Source: Fibrobacterales bacterium Fibro_02
GTDB taxonomy: Bacteria > Fibrobacterota > Fibrobacteria > Fibrobacterales > Fibrobacteraceae
Reading direction: 5' to 3'
Assembly: GCA_001603905.1 (NCBI GenBank)
Contig: LVAE01000045.1
Coordinates: forward strand, 1 to 32,544
Length of the DNA: 32,544 nt
The notes under the pieces: generated by a model
Told to the model about the DNA's origin: nothing
The model's database searches: none
The model's input: only the letters and a program-made list of their open reading frames with translations
Translations under genes and position numbers: made by a program
Shown here: positions 31,069-32,544 of the stretch, in pieces
Position numbering within the stretch: the stretch's first letter is position 1
Layout of the letters: each line of letters begins with the position of its first letter

Positions 31069-31721
31069 AGCAGCACCTCTAAATACGCTCTGAGTTTTTT
31101 TTCTACATGAAAAGTCTTTGCAAGTTGCATCAGTTTCGGAATATTCTTTTCTTTACGGCCGACGTACGTTTTAATTGCATAGGTTATTGTCTGGATATCG
31201 GCCGCAACTTTGGCCGTCATGATTTCGCACAAGGTTCTTTCGGCAGAATAGGTGCGCACAACGTTACCTAAGGGCGTTTTGACCTCTACGATCTCAAGCG
31301 GATAAAGATTCTTCGATGAATGCTTTACCACAATTCCATTTTTTGCTAGAGAGGGCGAATGGTAGAACCCCTTAAACGTCATGGTCCACATAAACGGCGC
31401 ACGTTCTGTCAGAGAATGCAAGAACAAAGCCGTTTCACACGAGAATACGCCCGTCGGGCAACGATGCTGCAAATTCAGGAGTTCGTCCTCTTGCGCCGTT
31501 TCCAACTGATACACTCCTCGCGCAACCCTTACAATTTTCCCGGCATCGGAAAGCTGTTTCAGGAACATCCTGTGGATACCCGCAAGAGAAGCCTGCTTCG
31601 CGGTAATCCGCCCACCCTTTTCCAAGAGAAGATTCATTAGTATCTTTTCTTTGTTATTGACAATCATACTAACAAATATACAAGATATTAGTATAAACGT
31701 CAATATATCCGTTTCCTTCAT
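31065..31721 (-). CDS. abiEi: AbiEi-type antitoxin with cassette-derived N-terminal extension, copy 2
   Basis: AbiEi antitoxin and autorepressor: a winged-helix region (LLLEKGGRITAKQASLAGIHRMFLKQLSDAGKIVRVARGVYQL) and the C-terminal AbiEi domain (CPTGVFSCETALFLHSL, NVVRTYSAERTLCEIM). The family-type start is ATG 31667, which lies 7 nt behind a TTGACG-17-TATATT promoter and would be leaderless. The upstream cassette offers GAGGAG and an in-frame ATG at 31721, adding 18 hydrophobic residues (ETDILTFILISCIFVS). I list the outer start, but both products are possible. It is coupled to abiEii by a 4-nt overlap. Confidence 0.85.
   Translation of the reverse strand: MKETDILTFILISCIFVSMIVNNKEKILMNLLLEKGGRITAKQASLAGIHRMFLKQLSDAGKIVRVARGVYQLETAQEDELLNLQHRCPTGVFSCETALFLHSLTERAPFMWTMTFKGFYHSPSLAKNGIVVKHSSKNLYPLEIVEVKTPLGNVVRTYSAERTLCEIMTAKVAADIQTITYAIKTYVGRKEKNIPKLMQLAKTFHVEKKLRAYLEVLL
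31675..31703 (-). promoter_or_regulatory. Internal leaderless-type promoter of AbiE copy 2
   Basis: TTGACG (31703-31698), 17 nt, TATATT (31680-31675), then 7 nt to ATG 31667. Transcription would begin at or next to the start codon. Confidence 0.6.
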
Positions 31722-31833
31722 TTTTCACTCCTCACCGCCTACATGCTTGAAAAGGCGGTTCTTCAATCGCTTTTCGCGAGCGTTAACTACTCACTTGTGC
31801 ACTAAATATAATTTCTCAGGGCATCTTTGTCAA
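31722..31833 (-). promoter_or_regulatory. Promoter plus 5'-leader hairpin cassette, copy D
   Basis: TTGACA (31833-31828), 17 nt, TATATT (31810-31805), a leader similar to copy A (TTTAGTGC-CAAGTG shared), then the hairpin ACCGCCT-TTTCAAGCATGT-AGGCGGT (31759-31734), GAGGAG and ATG 31721. Compared with copy A, the stem bases differ on both sides while pairing is preserved. Confidence 0.82.
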
Positions 31834-31936
31834 TAGGTTTCCGACTTTTTTCACCGGGCCTCGGATGCCGCAATTTCGCGCATTTTTGGCCTGCATCACA
31901 CCCCGCGACCCGCTGATAATCTATATTACTTACATA

Positions 31937-32521
31937 ATGACTACCGCCATTGAGTTCGAAAGCATCAGCAAGCAGTACCGCCTGGGGCTAGTGAGCACCG
32001 GGACGCTCAGCCACGACCTGAACAGGTTCTGGCAGACCAAGATACTGCGCCGCGAGGACCCCTACCTCAAGGTGGGCGAAGTCAACGATCGCGCGCACAA
32101 GGGCGACAGCGAATACGTGTGGGCCCTGAAGGACATCAACTTCAAGGTGGAACAAGGCGATGTCGTAGGCATCATCGGCAGGAACGGAGCAGGCAAAAGC
32201 ACACTCCTCAAACTCCTCAGCCGAGTGACCGCCCCCACCACCGGCACCATCCGCGCACGTGGCCGCATCGCAAGCCTCCTCGAAGTAGGCACCGGATTCC
32301 ACCCGGAGATGACCGGCCGCGAAAACATCTACATGAACGGCGCCATCATGGGCATGAGCCGCGCCGAGATTACCCGCAAGCTCGACGAAATCGTGGACTT
32401 CAGCGGCTGCGAACGCTACCTAGACACTCCCGTAAAACGTTACAGCAGCGGCATGACCGTTCGCCTCGGATTTGCAATTGCCGCCTGGACCATGCAGGAG
32501 TTTAATAAGAGGGTAGCATAA
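31937..32521 (+). CDS. wzt: Truncated ABC exporter ATPase (Wzt-type)
   Basis: ATPase subunit partner of wzm, read from ATG 31937 (TATATT 9 nt upstream). It has the Wzt-type N-terminus (IEFESISKQYRLG), Walker A GRNGAGKST (81-89), and the Q-loop region VGTGFHPEMTGRENIYMNG. The ABC signature YSSGM is at 169-173, and the frame continues to GFAIAA. It then departs from the family (WTMQEFNKRVA) and stops at 194 residues. Walker B, the catalytic Glu and the switch His, normally the next 60 residues, are absent, as is any C-terminal glycan-binding domain. As read it cannot hydrolyse ATP. Decay, recombination or an assembly junction are the alternatives. Confidence 0.85.
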   Translation: MTTAIEFESISKQYRLGLVSTGTLSHDLNRFWQTKILRREDPYLKVGEVNDRAHKGDSEYVWALKDINFKVEQGDVVGIIGRNGAGKSTLLKLLSRVTAPTTGTIRARGRIASLLEVGTGFHPEMTGRENIYMNGAIMGMSRAEITRKLDEIVDFSGCERYLDTPVKRYSSGMTVRLGFAIAAWTMQEFNKRVA

Positions 32522-32526
32522 GCTAC

Positions 32527-32532
32527 TATATT
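32527..32532 (+). promoter_or_regulatory. Possible -10 element of a gene beyond the window
   Basis: TATATT just after the truncated wzt stop resembles the start-proximal hexamers of neighbouring genes. A gene may begin immediately beyond the window end. Confidence 0.3.
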
Positions 32533-32544
32533 CATTGCGCAACC

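Overview
This window most likely comes from a Fibrobacter-type bacterium (Fibrobacterota). The coding style, a G|FTIVE prepilin, WecE-type sugar aminotransferase, fused B12/radical-SAM proteins and an O-antigen-type ABC exporter point that way. The assignment rests on recalled family resemblance, not on a marker gene.

Region 1 (1-12.3 kb) is an ordinary, gene-dense, mid-GC chromosomal block. It holds a pilin-like secretion protein cut by the window edge, truA coupled to a membrane protein, a degenerate GGDEF protein, a TIGR03960/TIGR03936-type radical SAM fusion, an outer-membrane protein, a LOG-family hydrolase, a Ser/Thr kinase, a MORN-repeat protein and a B12-binding radical SAM enzyme.

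Region 2 (12.3-20.5 kb) is an accessory, AT-richer defence and toxin-antitoxin zone. It contains a HigA/ImmA antitoxin with a stub of its toxin, an unknown 178-aa protein, remnants of a CopG-type TA pair and of a DUF4143 ATPase, a complete AbiEi/AbiEii pair, a putative AbiC protein, hicAB and a small zinc-ribbon protein. The AbiC-hicAB-zinc-ribbon segment lies between two directly repeated, broken copies of a small EamA/SMR-like transporter gene.

Region 3 (20.5-32.5 kb) is a surface-polysaccharide locus: wecE, an ATP-grasp ligase, a Gfo/Idh/MocA oxidoreductase, a polyprenyl-phosphate-type GT2, a sulfatase-like transferase, a GT-C-like membrane protein, the permease wzm and an ABC ATPase (wzt) that stops before its Walker B motif. 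It is interrupted by a second CopG-type TA locus (25.1-25.8 kb) and a second AbiE operon (30.2-31.8 kb), which lies between wzm and wzt.

The most interesting structure is a recurrent 5' cassette ahead of these TA/Abi modules. It has a TTGACA-17-TATATT promoter, then a 6-7 bp hairpin whose stem sequence changes compensatorily while its 12-nt loop is conserved, then immediately a GGAGG-type ribosome binding site and an ATG. Three promoter-plus-hairpin copies, one hairpin-only copy and one promoter-only copy are visible. Two modules also share a 24-nt palindromic element at their 3' end. Together these suggest an exchangeable-cargo arrangement for small defence modules. A second general feature is a TATATT-like hexamer 6-9 nt before the start codon of about a dozen genes without a ribosome binding site, which suggests leaderless transcription.
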